This document shows positions 7,608-17,277 of a DNA stretch of 45,674 nt, in pieces. The notes beneath the pieces were generated by a model. The model did not search any database. It had not been told where the DNA came from and saw only the letters and a program-made list of their open reading frames with translations. How positions within the stretch are numbered: the stretch's first letter is position 1; every line of letters begins with the position of its first letter. This stretch comes from Bacilli bacterium (lineage in GTDB: Bacteria > Bacillota_I > Bacilli_A > RF39 > UBA660): contig JAFWGF010000023.1 in the NCBI GenBank assembly GCA_017512495.1, forward strand, positions 1 to 45,674. The letters run 5' to 3'. Made by a program: the position numbers and the translations under genes.

Positions 7608-9692
7608 TTAAATAGATATGCTTTTTAATTTATAAATAAAGCAGTCGCTATCTTTATAAATTTGTTCTAAATAGTATTTATCATTGGAAATATTCAATTC
7701 TTCTTTTGATAACACATATTTTACATTTAATTCGTGCAATTTATTTAATGGTAAAGTTAGTTTTATAACATCTGATTGAGGGTTACTTATTTCCGTTATG
7801 TCATCAGCGTTTATTGTTAAAATTGTATGAGCATATCTATTATATATTTCTTCATATTTATGGTCAGGATCAATAATATTCCATTTTTTTTCATCTATAT
7901 AAAAGTTTACTGCATTAATAGTTTTTCCTCCATTAGCTAACACATAACTTTGTAAAACAATATTATTATATCCAATCCAATATGATTCAGAATCCTTTTT
8001 TACAACACTACCTATATATTGTGCAGATGGATGATTATATAAATCACTAGTGCCTCTAACAACAGGATTAATAGTTAAACTTGCAAATAACAAGATTCCT
8101 AACAAACAAGAAATCGAAACCTGTTCATAATTAAAATAAAGGGCTAATAATATTACTAAAAAAGCAATAATTTCTAACACAAAAATATATTCATTAAAGT
8201 ATGTTTTTAATTCAGCTGTAATAAAAGTAATTTGAATTCCACAATATATTAAGCATGAAATTATATAATATATTGGATTTATTTCCTTTTTGTATTTTAA
8301 AATCTGTTGAATACCCCAAATAGTGTAGAACACAGAAATAAATCCTACTATCATTTTCATTCTATTAATATATGAAAAGAACGTAATTTTTGCTAAAATT
8401 TCAGGAAATCCTATTATCATGAAAAATGCATATATAAATAAAATTACTAACATTCCAATGCCTATTATTAAATTTTTATCATTTTTCTTTTTCATTATTT
8501 TTAGAAAAACAGGGAATAATAATGTAATAAAAAATCCAAAATGTATATACGTACTTACTTCACAATTATTTAAAAAAGTAATATCTTTATATGGCAAAAA
8601 TATTGTAACAAGGCTTGTGAATATTGATGAGAAGCCTTCTTCCCCACCAGTTGATATTCTTTTGCCAGGATAGGCACTATTCATTACTGCAAGTAAAGCT
8701 TCTTTATTTGATAAAACAAAATAACTTGCTAATAACAAAGTTCCAACAATTATAACTGAATGACGAATCCATTGGCTCTTTGGCTTTGTTAATGATATTT
8801 TATCCCGAATTATCAATAGTACCAGCGTTACAACCATGAAAATACCTAAACTAACTTGAAAAGAAGGAAACAATGCAATAATAAACTCTGTAATAATAAA
8901 TGGCAAGATTACAGTAAATATGTTTTTAAGCCAATTCTTTTCAGTTGTTAAATAATAATATACTATTGATAAAATAGCCATCATCCATAGAATAACATCT
9001 GGCATATGGGGTGCGAACCACCATTGTGTAGATGGTCCTAGGACTACTAACAAACCACCTACTACACTTAGTTTTTTACTTTTTGTAAATATATAAGAAC
9101 ATTCTAAAGCAAAGGCAAATAATAATATCCATTTCATACACCAATACCAAGAAAGGCCAATATCTTTTCCAAATAGTATATATCCCCATAATAACGGTTT
9201 ACATAAACTAGTTATATCTTTTACTGGTGAATTATATCCGATAATCATATTTTGTGGAGATATACTCATCATAGAAGAGTATTTAGAAAAATTATTATAT
9301 GTTTGACTAATATAATATGGAGTCAAAACAGTAAACTCATCAGAACGAATTCCTCGAGAGTGTCCCAACAAAGTGGTTTTTATATCACTATCCATTTTTT
9401 CTGAAAAAATATTATTAAATTCTCCAATTGATGATCCATGTATTTTAAACAAAATACATGGAATAAAAATTATCAAATAAATTAACCATCGATATTCAAA
9501 AAAGGAATCTATTCCTTTGTCAAAATACTTAGGACTTATATAATTGATCATCACTAAAATAAGACAAAGTGAAAAAATTACTGTTAAAATTATGCTAAAT
9601 CCAATTCTTGATATCATAAATCCATAAATACATAACATCATTATTAGTATTGCTGATAATCCGATTATTTTTTGCAAAATTTTCTTTTTCAT
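7608..9692 (-). CDS. Large polytopic membrane protein of the polysaccharide cluster
   Basis: The 694-residue protein has about 12-14 hydrophobic segments and a hydrophilic C-terminal part of some 120 residues, which is presumably outside. After the second membrane segment an outer loop carries LLGHSRGIRSDEF and TPYYISQTYNN, and later WWFAPHMPDV. Large loops with acidic residues after early membrane spans are seen in GT-C glycosyltransferases and YfhO-like proteins that use lipid-linked sugars, so it may be the transferase that works with the GtrA/GtrB-type pair. I cannot name the family with confidence. The frame begins at GTG 9698, but GAGG overlaps that codon; the ATG at 9692 fits the ribosome site. 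It follows the tandem GT2 gene by 8 bases and ends the cluster's main operon. Confidence 0.7.
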   Translation of the reverse strand: MKKKILQKIIGLSAILIMMLCIYGFMISRIGFSIILTVIFSLCLILVMINYISPKYFDKGIDSFFEYRWLIYLIIFIPCILFKIHGSSIGEFNNIFSEKMDSDIKTTLLGHSRGIRSDEFTVLTPYYISQTYNNFSKYSSMMSISPQNMIIGYNSPVKDITSLCKPLLWGYILFGKDIGLSWYWCMKWILLFAFALECSYIFTKSKKLSVVGGLLVVLGPSTQWWFAPHMPDVILWMMAILSIVYYYLTTEKNWLKNIFTVILPFIITEFIIALFPSFQVSLGIFMVVTLVLLIIRDKISLTKPKSQWIRHSVIIVGTLLLASYFVLSNKEALLAVMNSAYPGKRISTGGEEGFSSIFTSLVTIFLPYKDITFLNNCEVSTYIHFGFFITLLFPVFLKIMKKKNDKNLIIGIGMLVILFIYAFFMIIGFPEILAKITFFSYINRMKMIVGFISVFYTIWGIQQILKYKKEINPIYYIISCLIYCGIQITFITAELKTYFNEYIFVLEIIAFLVILLALYFNYEQVSISCLLGILLFASLTINPVVRGTSDLYNHPSAQYIGSVVKKDSESYWIGYNNIVLQSYVLANGGKTINAVNFYIDEKKWNIIDPDHKYEEIYNRYAHTILTINADDITEISNPQSDVIKLTLPLNKLHELNVKYVLSKEELNISNDKYYLEQIYKDSDCFIYKLKSISI

Positions 9693-9700
9693 AAACACCT

Positions 9701-11839
9701 CTATTTTTTATCTAATTGAAACCATCCTTTTTTACTAAAATTATCATTATAAAAAGGGTCCTTATCTATCATTTTTCTCCAATGATCATACATATATTTG
9801 GATTCAATTTTAAATCTTTTATACTTTTCAGATGTAGTATCCAACCCCCTTGATTTTGATTCAAAATGAGTCAACTCTACTTGAGGTAAAAATACATTAT
9901 AATATCCTTTTTCTAACAATTTGATGTTAAAATCAATATCATTATAAGCCACCTTTAATTCTTCTTCTAGTCCACCAATCTCCTCATATTTGTCCTTTTT
10001 AATAGCTAAACAAGCTGCTGTGTTTGCAGCATAATTATATGGTACCCTTAGTCGCCCAAACATACCTATATCATCTCTATCAGACGCAATATAAGCATGA
10101 GAAGCTACTCCTCCTAATCCCAGTACTACACCACCATGTTGAATAGTATTATCTGGATAAAGAAGCTTAGCACCAACACATCCCACATGTTCCTGCATTG
10201 CATATCCAATCATATACTCAATCCATTCTGGAGTAATGACTTCTGTATCGTTGTTTAATAAAATAATGTATTCACCCTTTGCTTTTGATACAGCAATATT
10301 ATTTATTTTAGAATAATTAAATTCTATATTAATATCTACAACTTTAAAATTTTTATGTTCTTTTTTATACTTATTAAATAATTTAAATGTTTCTGGTTCT
10401 TTACTTTCATTATTAGCTACTATAATTTCATAATTCTTATAAGTTGTTTTGTCAAAAATAGAATCAACGCAAGTTTTCAAAGTTTCTGCAAAATCTCTAG
10501 TAGGAATTATAATAGATACTAAAGGTTGCTTCTTAATATTATATTTAATTCGATAATATGAACTTTTTTTATCAACTTCAACAATTGCATCTATTTTTCT
10601 TCTCTCTAAAGCTTTTTCTAATACTTTTTTACCAATATTTATTGCATATTCTTTGTTTTTCATAGATTTAGCAGTTGAAGTTTCTGACATTCTCCAATGA
10701 TATAGAATATATGGAACGTGTACAATGTTTTTTGTTTGTTCAGTGATTTTTAAAAACAAATCATAATCTTGAGCGCCTTCTAATCCTATTTCAAAACCAC
10801 CAACCTTCTCAATTAAGTTTTTTCTAATCATAGTAAAATGACAAATATAATTTAAACTTAATAATGTATCAGGTGAAAAATCTGGTTTAAAATGCGGTTC
10901 ACATCTTTTATTATTAGTATCTAATTTATCTTCATCACTATACAACATGTCAATACTTCTATTCTTATTTAATTCTCGCACCATAATATATAAAGCATTT
11001 TTATCTAATGTATCATCATTATCTAACAAAGCAATAAATTCGCCGGAAGACATTCTAATAGCATCATTACTAGTCTTTGAAATGTGCCCATTTTCTTTAT
11101 TATATTTTACTTTAATACGATTATCTATTGCCTCATATTTTTTTAATGTTTGAATAGTTTCAGAATTTTTAGAAGCATCATCAACTAAACATAATTCCCA
11201 ATTTTCATATGTTTGATTTAACACTGATTCTATACATTCAGATAATTTTTCCTCATCAACATTATAAACTGGAGTAACAATAGATACCAACGGATTATAA
11301 TCCAATTTTTCTGTTTTAATATTCATAGGATGTAAATCTAACCACTTTCTATATTCAGAAGGAATATTTGGATTATAAAATAAGCTTTCTCCTCTTTTCA
11401 TACTGTTCTTAAAATCGCGCCAATATTTTGGTAATAAAGATATTGGTACTAAAAAATGATATTCTCTCCAGAAAAAACTAATTCCCCTTTTAATTATACG
11501 AAAAAAATGAAATACTTTTTTCACAAATCTTTTAATTTTATATAATACTGTTTTAATAATTCTTTTTAGCAAATTGGTTTTTGCTTCATAAATTAATTCC
11601 TTATCCCTATCAGTAACTATGTATACTTCTACATTTTTAACATCTTTTCCTAAATTTGCAGTAATTGCAAAAAGATCTTCAAAACCTTGATTAACATTAT
11701 CATATTTTATTTTCTTACCATTAACATATACTAAAAAATTATACTCTTTTTTCTTAATTTTCCCTTTTATTGTTAATAGAGGATTTTTTGTTCCAGTAAT
11801 TGTTGCTTCATTTATACCTATATAACTTATTTTCTTCAT
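9701..11839 (-). CDS. Glycosyltransferase with two tandem GT2 domains
   Basis: A 712-residue cytosolic enzyme. Residues 1-90 form a small beta-rich domain and are followed by a very basic stretch (about 90-125) that may bind the membrane. GT2 domain A spans about 183-410 (TPVYN at 189-193, LLDNDD at 271-276). Domain B spans about 438-690 (IPTRD, LLNND at 527-531, then YNDIDF). Both keep a metal-binding acidic motif, so both may be active and add two sugars in turn, as in bifunctional polymerases of rhamnan and O-antigen synthesis. AAGGAG precedes the ATG. It lies 10 bases after the 1278-residue protein, whose GT2 part is a clear paralogue of domain A. Confidence 0.87.
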   Translation of the reverse strand: MKKISYIGINEATITGTKNPLLTIKGKIKKKEYNFLVYVNGKKIKYDNVNQGFEDLFAITANLGKDVKNVEVYIVTDRDKELIYEAKTNLLKRIIKTVLYKIKRFVKKVFHFFRIIKRGISFFWREYHFLVPISLLPKYWRDFKNSMKRGESLFYNPNIPSEYRKWLDLHPMNIKTEKLDYNPLVSIVTPVYNVDEEKLSECIESVLNQTYENWELCLVDDASKNSETIQTLKKYEAIDNRIKVKYNKENGHISKTSNDAIRMSSGEFIALLDNDDTLDKNALYIMVRELNKNRSIDMLYSDEDKLDTNNKRCEPHFKPDFSPDTLLSLNYICHFTMIRKNLIEKVGGFEIGLEGAQDYDLFLKITEQTKNIVHVPYILYHWRMSETSTAKSMKNKEYAINIGKKVLEKALERRKIDAIVEVDKKSSYYRIKYNIKKQPLVSIIIPTRDFAETLKTCVDSIFDKTTYKNYEIIVANNESKEPETFKLFNKYKKEHKNFKVVDINIEFNYSKINNIAVSKAKGEYIILLNNDTEVITPEWIEYMIGYAMQEHVGCVGAKLLYPDNTIQHGGVVLGLGGVASHAYIASDRDDIGMFGRLRVPYNYAANTAACLAIKKDKYEEIGGLEEELKVAYNDIDFNIKLLEKGYYNVFLPQVELTHFESKSRGLDTTSEKYKRFKIESKYMYDHWRKMIDKDPFYNDNFSKKGWFQLDKK

Positions 11840-11849
11840 AAAAATCTCC

Positions 11850-14800
11850 TTATAAATCTACTTTCTGTTCCAAATCGATGGTATCTGATAATCCTATTTT
11901 TCTATTTGATACAAGTAATAATAATTTAAATTTTCCTTTCAATTTATCTGTACTTATAGTTACTCCAAAATTAGTAAAATCTAAATTACTGCCGTATTTA
12001 TAACTTACTTCCCTATCAAAAATTCTCTTTGCTTTTACTTTGTATTTTTTTTGATCCTTTATTAATATTAAAGATATTATATTTGAATTATTATTAATAC
12101 CTTTTTTAAAGCAATAACCAGAAACGCTCATATGCTGCTGAGAAATATTAACATCAATTTTATAGCAATAATCATCTTTCTTAGCATTATTATTTGTGTT
12201 AATAATTTTTAATACTCGTTGAGAATACTTTTTTTCGATTTGCAAGCTTGTTGTAATATTTTGATTTATAAATGGATCATTTTGTGCAGAAACTTGAACA
12301 ATTCGTTCTGGTAATGTTTGAGCTAAAAAAACACTTACATCATTACGAATCACATTATTCATACCTTTTGATATAAAATAACCCATTCCTTGATTTTTAA
12401 CTTTATCAAAATCATTCTTCTTTGTAACAAAACACTTAGATGACAAAGCATATGTGTCATAATCCAATCTATTTCGACAATAATAAATTGGAATTGAATC
12501 ATCTATACCATTCAACACATGACTACCACTTATACTTTTACCTACAGAATATATCACATTAGTATTTTTATATAATATTTTTGGTCCAACACAGCCTACT
12601 TGGTTTAGACTAGCATGTCCTAACAATATTTTTAATCCATGATTTGTTAAACCTTCTATTTCATCTTTAATATAACAAACATAAGAACCTTTTATTTTTT
12701 TCTTATATTCTGAATAGTTATTTTTTTCAATAATATAATCAGCTTCAGTACTTAGATTATACTTTTTTTCACTCAATACAATAATTTGATAATTATCTTT
12801 TCTATTGCCTACTATTTCATTTATTAGTTTCTCTGCTTTCTGTTTATTTTCTAACTCTACAATAATAGTTACTAATTCTTCAGGGGCTTCATAAATAACT
12901 CTATATTGAAATACAGATGGTTCATACTTGATTTTTCCTTTTAATCCCCTTCTAGCTAATGTTTCTTCTTTTAATTTTTGAATAGCAGTTAAAGCATATG
13001 GCTTCGCTTCTGGATCCGATGCTATTGAGCCAGCTCTTTCACGCCAATGATAAAGCATTTTAGGAATGTGTCCAATATGATTAGTTTGTTCCGTAAAACG
13101 TAAAACCAAATCATAATCTTGAGCTCCATCAAGACCAACTGTAAATCCTCCAATTTTATTCAAAATTGTTTTTCTAAACATAGCAAAATGACATGTATAC
13201 ATTAATGACATAAATGTATTTGGTGACCAATCAGGTTTAAAGAAGGGATCTTTTCTAGTAATACCATCTACTGTTAATTTATCTTCATCACTATATATAA
13301 AATCTAATGTCTTATCCTCATTTAGTTTCTTTACCATTTCAAATAATGCATTTGGAGCAAGGATATCATCATTATCTAATAGAGCGATAAATTCTCCATC
13401 TGATAGTTGAATTCCATCATTAGATGTTTTTGAAATATGACCATTCTTTTTATTAAATTTAATTTTTATTCTCTCATCTGTACCTTGATAACTTTTTAAA
13501 GTATCAATTGTCTCTTCTTTTGTAGAATGATCATCCACTAAACACAATTCCCAATTAGTATATGTTTGTTTTTTAACTGATTCAATACAATCAATAAGTT
13601 CGGTTGCAATTGCATTATATACCGGAACTACAATAGAAATTAAAGGCTGGTATTCAAAATCAGTAACATTCAACAATTCTTTTTCATTTTCTTTCATCCA
13701 ATTATCGTATTCATTATTAGAAAACAATTTATTTTTTATCTTTTTTCCTATTAAATAAAGAGTTGTCCTATAACCATTATTTTGGATTGATTTTTTTAAT
13801 CGTATTAATCTTCCTTCATTTACAATTGAAACAACTTCTTCCTTTTCATTCATGTTATACTTTGTTCTTACAAATTCTTTTATTTCATTCGAAATATCCG
13901 GCCTTTTTAGTAATGCTTTTTTCCAATAAATTTCAGTATTTTCATTATTCTTTAATTGATTCATAGTTACCTTTGCAATGAATTTTTGTTCTCCTTTTTT
14001 ACCTGCAAAACTATCTACATTTTTTATATTACCAACTTTTATCGCTTCTTCTTCTGTTGGATTTTCAATTAATGATGTCAACAATTCTAATATATCTTCT
14101 TGTTTTATTTCTAAAGCATATTTTTTTTCTACATCTATAATGATTTTAAAATATTCTTCTAATCCTTTTAAAATATCTTCTTTATACTTAAAATCATTTT
14201 CAAAATCATCTAATACATAAGTATCCTTTTCATATTTATAAACTGAATTATGTGGTGCACCAAAAAACAATTCAACTACTGCGATACCTTCTTTTAACTT
14301 GCTCGCAATATCAACATTTTTTTCAATATCAAATAGATATGCCGAATAATTTTTATCTTTTAATTGTTTTCTGCTTTTTGTATTATCAAAAATACCAGTA
14401 TAGAAAAACTCTATTTTAGTATCCTTTGATATTTTATCCATTAAATTTTCCAACATATATTGTGAACTTCCATTCCATCCACAATCAAATACAAATAAGT
14501 CTTTATTTAATATCTTTATTTTAGAAAAGTATTCTTTAGCAGCATTTCTTTCTTTAGCACATACTTCCAACACTTTTTGTTCTTCTAATTTATATAATTT
14601 TTTAAAATTATTCATATCACTTATATCTTTTATTACATCATCAAAAGAAGAAAAACCTACTTGTTTTATTTCATTTAAAGAGAATATTTCTCTCATACAA
14701 ATAAAATCAAGTATTTCTCCAACTGTTTGCCCAAATGTAAATGGCGGTAATATAGCGATAGAATCTTCATCTATCTTATCTATACTTGCTAGTAGCATAG

Positions 14801-15686
14801 AACGCCTTGATGCATATAAATATTCTGTTTTCTTTTTTGTATATTTATCAAATAATTCTTTCATATTATATCCATCTCTTGCGATGAATACGTATTTATC
14901 TTTATTCTTTTTTAGTAGTTCTTTATATATTGAATAATATAACAGACCTCCGTTAGCCCCAAATCCAACAAAGAAGTCTTTATTTCTTAGTTTAATTAGT
15001 CTACAAATTCCATTATGAAAAGATTGAACCAAATTTTTTCCTTTCCTTTCAATCTTTGTGTTTGTATAATGATATGCATTTATTCCTTTACTTTGAGCTA
15101 ATAAATAGTCATGATCATAATTATCACCAATATGTAATACTTTATTTGGAGATACATTTTCTTTTTCTATTAATAGATCAAATAAATCTCCATTAAACTT
15201 TGCTTTTCTTTCAGTTGATGATAAATAAATCTTGTCAATAGTCTTATAACCACAATTATTAAGAATATCTTTAATATCATCTTGTTCTATATACATGTCA
15301 CTTGTAATGACAACTTTCTTATTTTTATTTTTTGCATAATCAAATATTTCATGCATATCTGGATTATCAAATAATAACTCTTTTTCTAATTTCAATTCAT
15401 ATTTTTTTATTTCTTTCGTATTTGTTATATTAGTTGTTTCTTTAATATAATCATATATTTCATCCATATTTGCATGAGGATAATCCTTTTCTTGCATTAA
15501 AATGGTTCCAATTTCTGATTGTTTATCCATTCTTATTTTTTTAAAATTATCTATATCATATTTTTCACCAATAATATCAAAAACAGTTTCTGGATTATCC
15601 ACAATTCTTGTGATTAATGTATCAAAAATATCGAACGATATTATTTCATTGTCGTCTATTAACTTTTTTAATTCTTCGATATTCAC
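11850..15686 (-). CDS. HAD-like / GT2 / degenerate GT2 fusion protein
   Basis: This protein has 1278 residues. Residues 1-215 resemble a HAD hydrolase: DIFDT at 19-23, VVITSDMY at 125-132 and HIGDNYDHD at 185-193. Residues 235-600 are a domain often found after such HAD regions in sugar clusters (FIARDGYN at 267-274, FDCGWNGSSQ at 400-409); I cannot assign a reaction. A GT2 domain follows at about 680-915 (VPVYN, LLDNDD at 769-774). Residues 936-1135 align with the second GT2 of the neighbouring enzyme (VGCVGPKILY), but its NND motif is replaced by KDE, so it is probably inactive. About 120 more residues follow. The start is GTG 15686, because AGGAGG lies 6 bases before it; a longer frame from TTG 15704 would put that site inside the gene. 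It begins 1 base after the ABC permease stop. Confidence 0.8.
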   Translation of the reverse strand: MNIEELKKLIDDNEIISFDIFDTLITRIVDNPETVFDIIGEKYDIDNFKKIRMDKQSEIGTILMQEKDYPHANMDEIYDYIKETTNITNTKEIKKYELKLEKELLFDNPDMHEIFDYAKNKNKKVVITSDMYIEQDDIKDILNNCGYKTIDKIYLSSTERKAKFNGDLFDLLIEKENVSPNKVLHIGDNYDHDYLLAQSKGINAYHYTNTKIERKGKNLVQSFHNGICRLIKLRNKDFFVGFGANGGLLYYSIYKELLKKNKDKYVFIARDGYNMKELFDKYTKKKTEYLYASRRSMLLASIDKIDEDSIAILPPFTFGQTVGEILDFICMREIFSLNEIKQVGFSSFDDVIKDISDMNNFKKLYKLEEQKVLEVCAKERNAAKEYFSKIKILNKDLFVFDCGWNGSSQYMLENLMDKISKDTKIEFFYTGIFDNTKSRKQLKDKNYSAYLFDIEKNVDIASKLKEGIAVVELFFGAPHNSVYKYEKDTYVLDDFENDFKYKEDILKGLEEYFKIIIDVEKKYALEIKQEDILELLTSLIENPTEEEAIKVGNIKNVDSFAGKKGEQKFIAKVTMNQLKNNENTEIYWKKALLKRPDISNEIKEFVRTKYNMNEKEEVVSIVNEGRLIRLKKSIQNNGYRTTLYLIGKKIKNKLFSNNEYDNWMKENEKELLNVTDFEYQPLISIVVPVYNAIATELIDCIESVKKQTYTNWELCLVDDHSTKEETIDTLKSYQGTDERIKIKFNKKNGHISKTSNDGIQLSDGEFIALLDNDDILAPNALFEMVKKLNEDKTLDFIYSDEDKLTVDGITRKDPFFKPDWSPNTFMSLMYTCHFAMFRKTILNKIGGFTVGLDGAQDYDLVLRFTEQTNHIGHIPKMLYHWRERAGSIASDPEAKPYALTAIQKLKEETLARRGLKGKIKYEPSVFQYRVIYEAPEELVTIIVELENKQKAEKLINEIVGNRKDNYQIIVLSEKKYNLSTEADYIIEKNNYSEYKKKIKGSYVCYIKDEIEGLTNHGLKILLGHASLNQVGCVGPKILYKNTNVIYSVGKSISGSHVLNGIDDSIPIYYCRNRLDYDTYALSSKCFVTKKNDFDKVKNQGMGYFISKGMNNVIRNDVSVFLAQTLPERIVQVSAQNDPFINQNITTSLQIEKKYSQRVLKIINTNNNAKKDDYCYKIDVNISQQHMSVSGYCFKKGINNNSNIISLILIKDQKKYKVKAKRIFDREVSYKYGSNLDFTNFGVTISTDKLKGKFKLLLLVSNRKIGLSDTIDLEQKVDL

Positions 15687-15687
15687 C

Positions 15688-16455
15688 CTATACCTCCTCA
15701 GCAAAACCTTTTTCTAGTTTTCTAAATATTGCTAAACCTATAAAAAATATTACTATCGTAATTCCTACTAAATATCCTGTTTGTAATAAATCTGGTAATT
15801 GATGATACATAAATATATTCCTGTAAGCTTCTACTAATTCAGTTAATGGATTAACATATAAAATCCATCTTAATTTTTCTGGAAATAATGTTGTCGGATA
15901 TAAAATCGGAGTTCCATAAAACAACATATTTATAATAAATTGAACTATATATTCAATATCTTTTATATAAATATTTATTGCACTTAAAGCCATTACTATT
16001 CCTAACGTTAAGAAGAATTGGATAACCGCAAATACAGGTAATAATACTAAATGCCATGATAGACCCAATCCTCCAAAGATACAAAATATTAAAATAATAA
16101 TACAACTAATAAAGAAGTTTACTAAACCACTTAGAGCAACTGAAATTGGCAATATTTCTCTTGGAAAGTATACTTTTTTAATAATTCCAGAATTCATTCT
16201 TACAGCAATCATTCCTTGATTTATAACTGTTGTAAAAAAAGTCCATGGTATAATTCCCACAATCAAGTATTGCAGATAATTTGGAGTTTTTACTCGCATT
16301 ATATATGGAAAAACAATAGCATACACAGCTACTTGTAATAAAGGATTTAGAAATGACCATAATACTCCTAAAAATGATCCTTTATATTTTCCTCTTATTT
16401 CTTTTTTTACATTACTTTTTAATAATTCTCTATAATTATATAAGTTTTTTATCAT
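15688..16455 (-). CDS. ABC-2 type polysaccharide exporter, permease subunit
   Basis: A 255-residue membrane protein with six hydrophobic segments, like TagG, RgpC and Wzm. The amphipathic start (LLKSNVKKEIRGKYKGSFLG, about 13-32) and LLWSFLNPLLQ-like segment (here VLWSFLNPLLQ) are hallmarks, as are IKKVYFPREILPIS and FYGTPILYP with VNPLTELVEAYRNIF near the C-terminus. It exports a lipid-linked polysaccharide or teichoic acid together with the ATPase encoded just before it (12-base gap). The pair shows that this cluster uses the ABC-dependent route and not a Wzx flippase. Confidence 0.92.
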   Translation of the reverse strand: MIKNLYNYRELLKSNVKKEIRGKYKGSFLGVLWSFLNPLLQVAVYAIVFPYIMRVKTPNYLQYLIVGIIPWTFFTTVINQGMIAVRMNSGIIKKVYFPREILPISVALSGLVNFFISCIIILIFCIFGGLGLSWHLVLLPVFAVIQFFLTLGIVMALSAINIYIKDIEYIVQFIINMLFYGTPILYPTTLFPEKLRWILYVNPLTELVEAYRNIFMYHQLPDLLQTGYLVGITIVIFFIGLAIFRKLEKGFAEEV

Positions 16456-16467
16456 GTGCTTACACCT

Positions 16468-17205
16468 CTACTTACATACCTTTAAGTATTCTTCAATAAC
16501 CTTATCGGCTTTTCCATCCATTTGGACATGTCCTTTATTAATCCATATTGCTCTATCACACAATTTTTTAATACTTTCAAGTGAGTGAGAAACAATTACA
16601 ATTGTTTTATCACTTTTCTTTAATTCTTGTAATTTCTCAAAACACTTATCTTGGAAGTGTTGATCTCCAACAGCTAATATTTCATCAATTAATAATATTT
16701 CTGCTTCAACATTAATTGCTACTGAAAAAGCTAGACGCATATACATTCCAGATGAATAAGTTCTTACTGGATTATCTATAAATTCTCCCAATTCTGAGAA
16801 TTCAATAATATCATCTATTTTTTTCTCAATTTCTCCTCTTGTTAAGCCAAAAATAGAAGCATTAAAATAAATGTTTTCTCTTCCAGTAAAATCATCATGA
16901 AATCCTGCTCCTAGCTCCAATAAAGATGTTAATTTACCTCTAGTAATTATTTCTCCAGTAGTTGGATAAATTATTTTAGTCATTAACTTTAATAAGGTAG
17001 ATTTACCACTACCATTAACACCTATTAATGCTACTGTATCGCCTTTTTTTATATTTACATTTATATCTTCTAAAACAGTTCTTAATTCTGCTTTATTATT
17101 CTTCCAGAACACTATTCTTTCTTTTAATGTATTTGGTTTATCATAGTATACTTTAAATTTTTTAGTTACATTTTTTACTTCTATTGAATACTCGTCTTTT
17201 TTCAT
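16468..17205 (-). CDS. ABC polysaccharide exporter, ATP-binding subunit
   Basis: A 245-residue ATPase of the TagH/RgpD/Wzt group. Walker A is GVNGSGKST (62-70), the signature is SSGM (151-154), Walker B is ILLIDE (170-175) and the switch His is at 207. The insert before Walker A (LKERIVFWKNN, about 27-37) is typical for polysaccharide exporters. The protein ends right after the nucleotide-binding domain, so it lacks the C-terminal cargo-binding domain of Wzt proteins that recognise a capped chain end. AAGGAGG precedes the start, and an extended -10 promoter lies 28-36 bases upstream of it. Confidence 0.93.
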   Translation of the reverse strand: MKKDEYSIEVKNVTKKFKVYYDKPNTLKERIVFWKNNKAELRTVLEDINVNIKKGDTVALIGVNGSGKSTLLKLMTKIIYPTTGEIITRGKLTSLLELGAGFHDDFTGRENIYFNASIFGLTRGEIEKKIDDIIEFSELGEFIDNPVRTYSSGMYMRLAFSVAINVEAEILLIDEILAVGDQHFQDKCFEKLQELKKSDKTIVIVSHSLESIKKLCDRAIWINKGHVQMDGKADKVIEEYLKVCK

Positions 17206-17232
17206 TTTTATGTAACCTCCTTGGTTTATTAT

Positions 17233-17241
17233 ATTATATCA
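17233..17241 (-). promoter_or_regulatory. Extended -10 promoter before the ABC exporter genes
   Basis: TGATATAAT on the minus strand, 28 bases before the ATPase start. No clear -35. It lies in a 72-base gap that breaks the otherwise tight gene packing, so transcription of the exporter and downstream GT genes may restart here. Confidence 0.5.
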
Positions 17242-17277
17242 TACTATTAAACATTTTTTGCTAATAATACGAGAAAC

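Noticed and set aside
11850..15704. Start of the HAD-GT2 gene at TTG 15704
   Set aside because: AGGAGG would lie inside the frame, whereas it is well placed for GTG 15686, directly after the permease stop.
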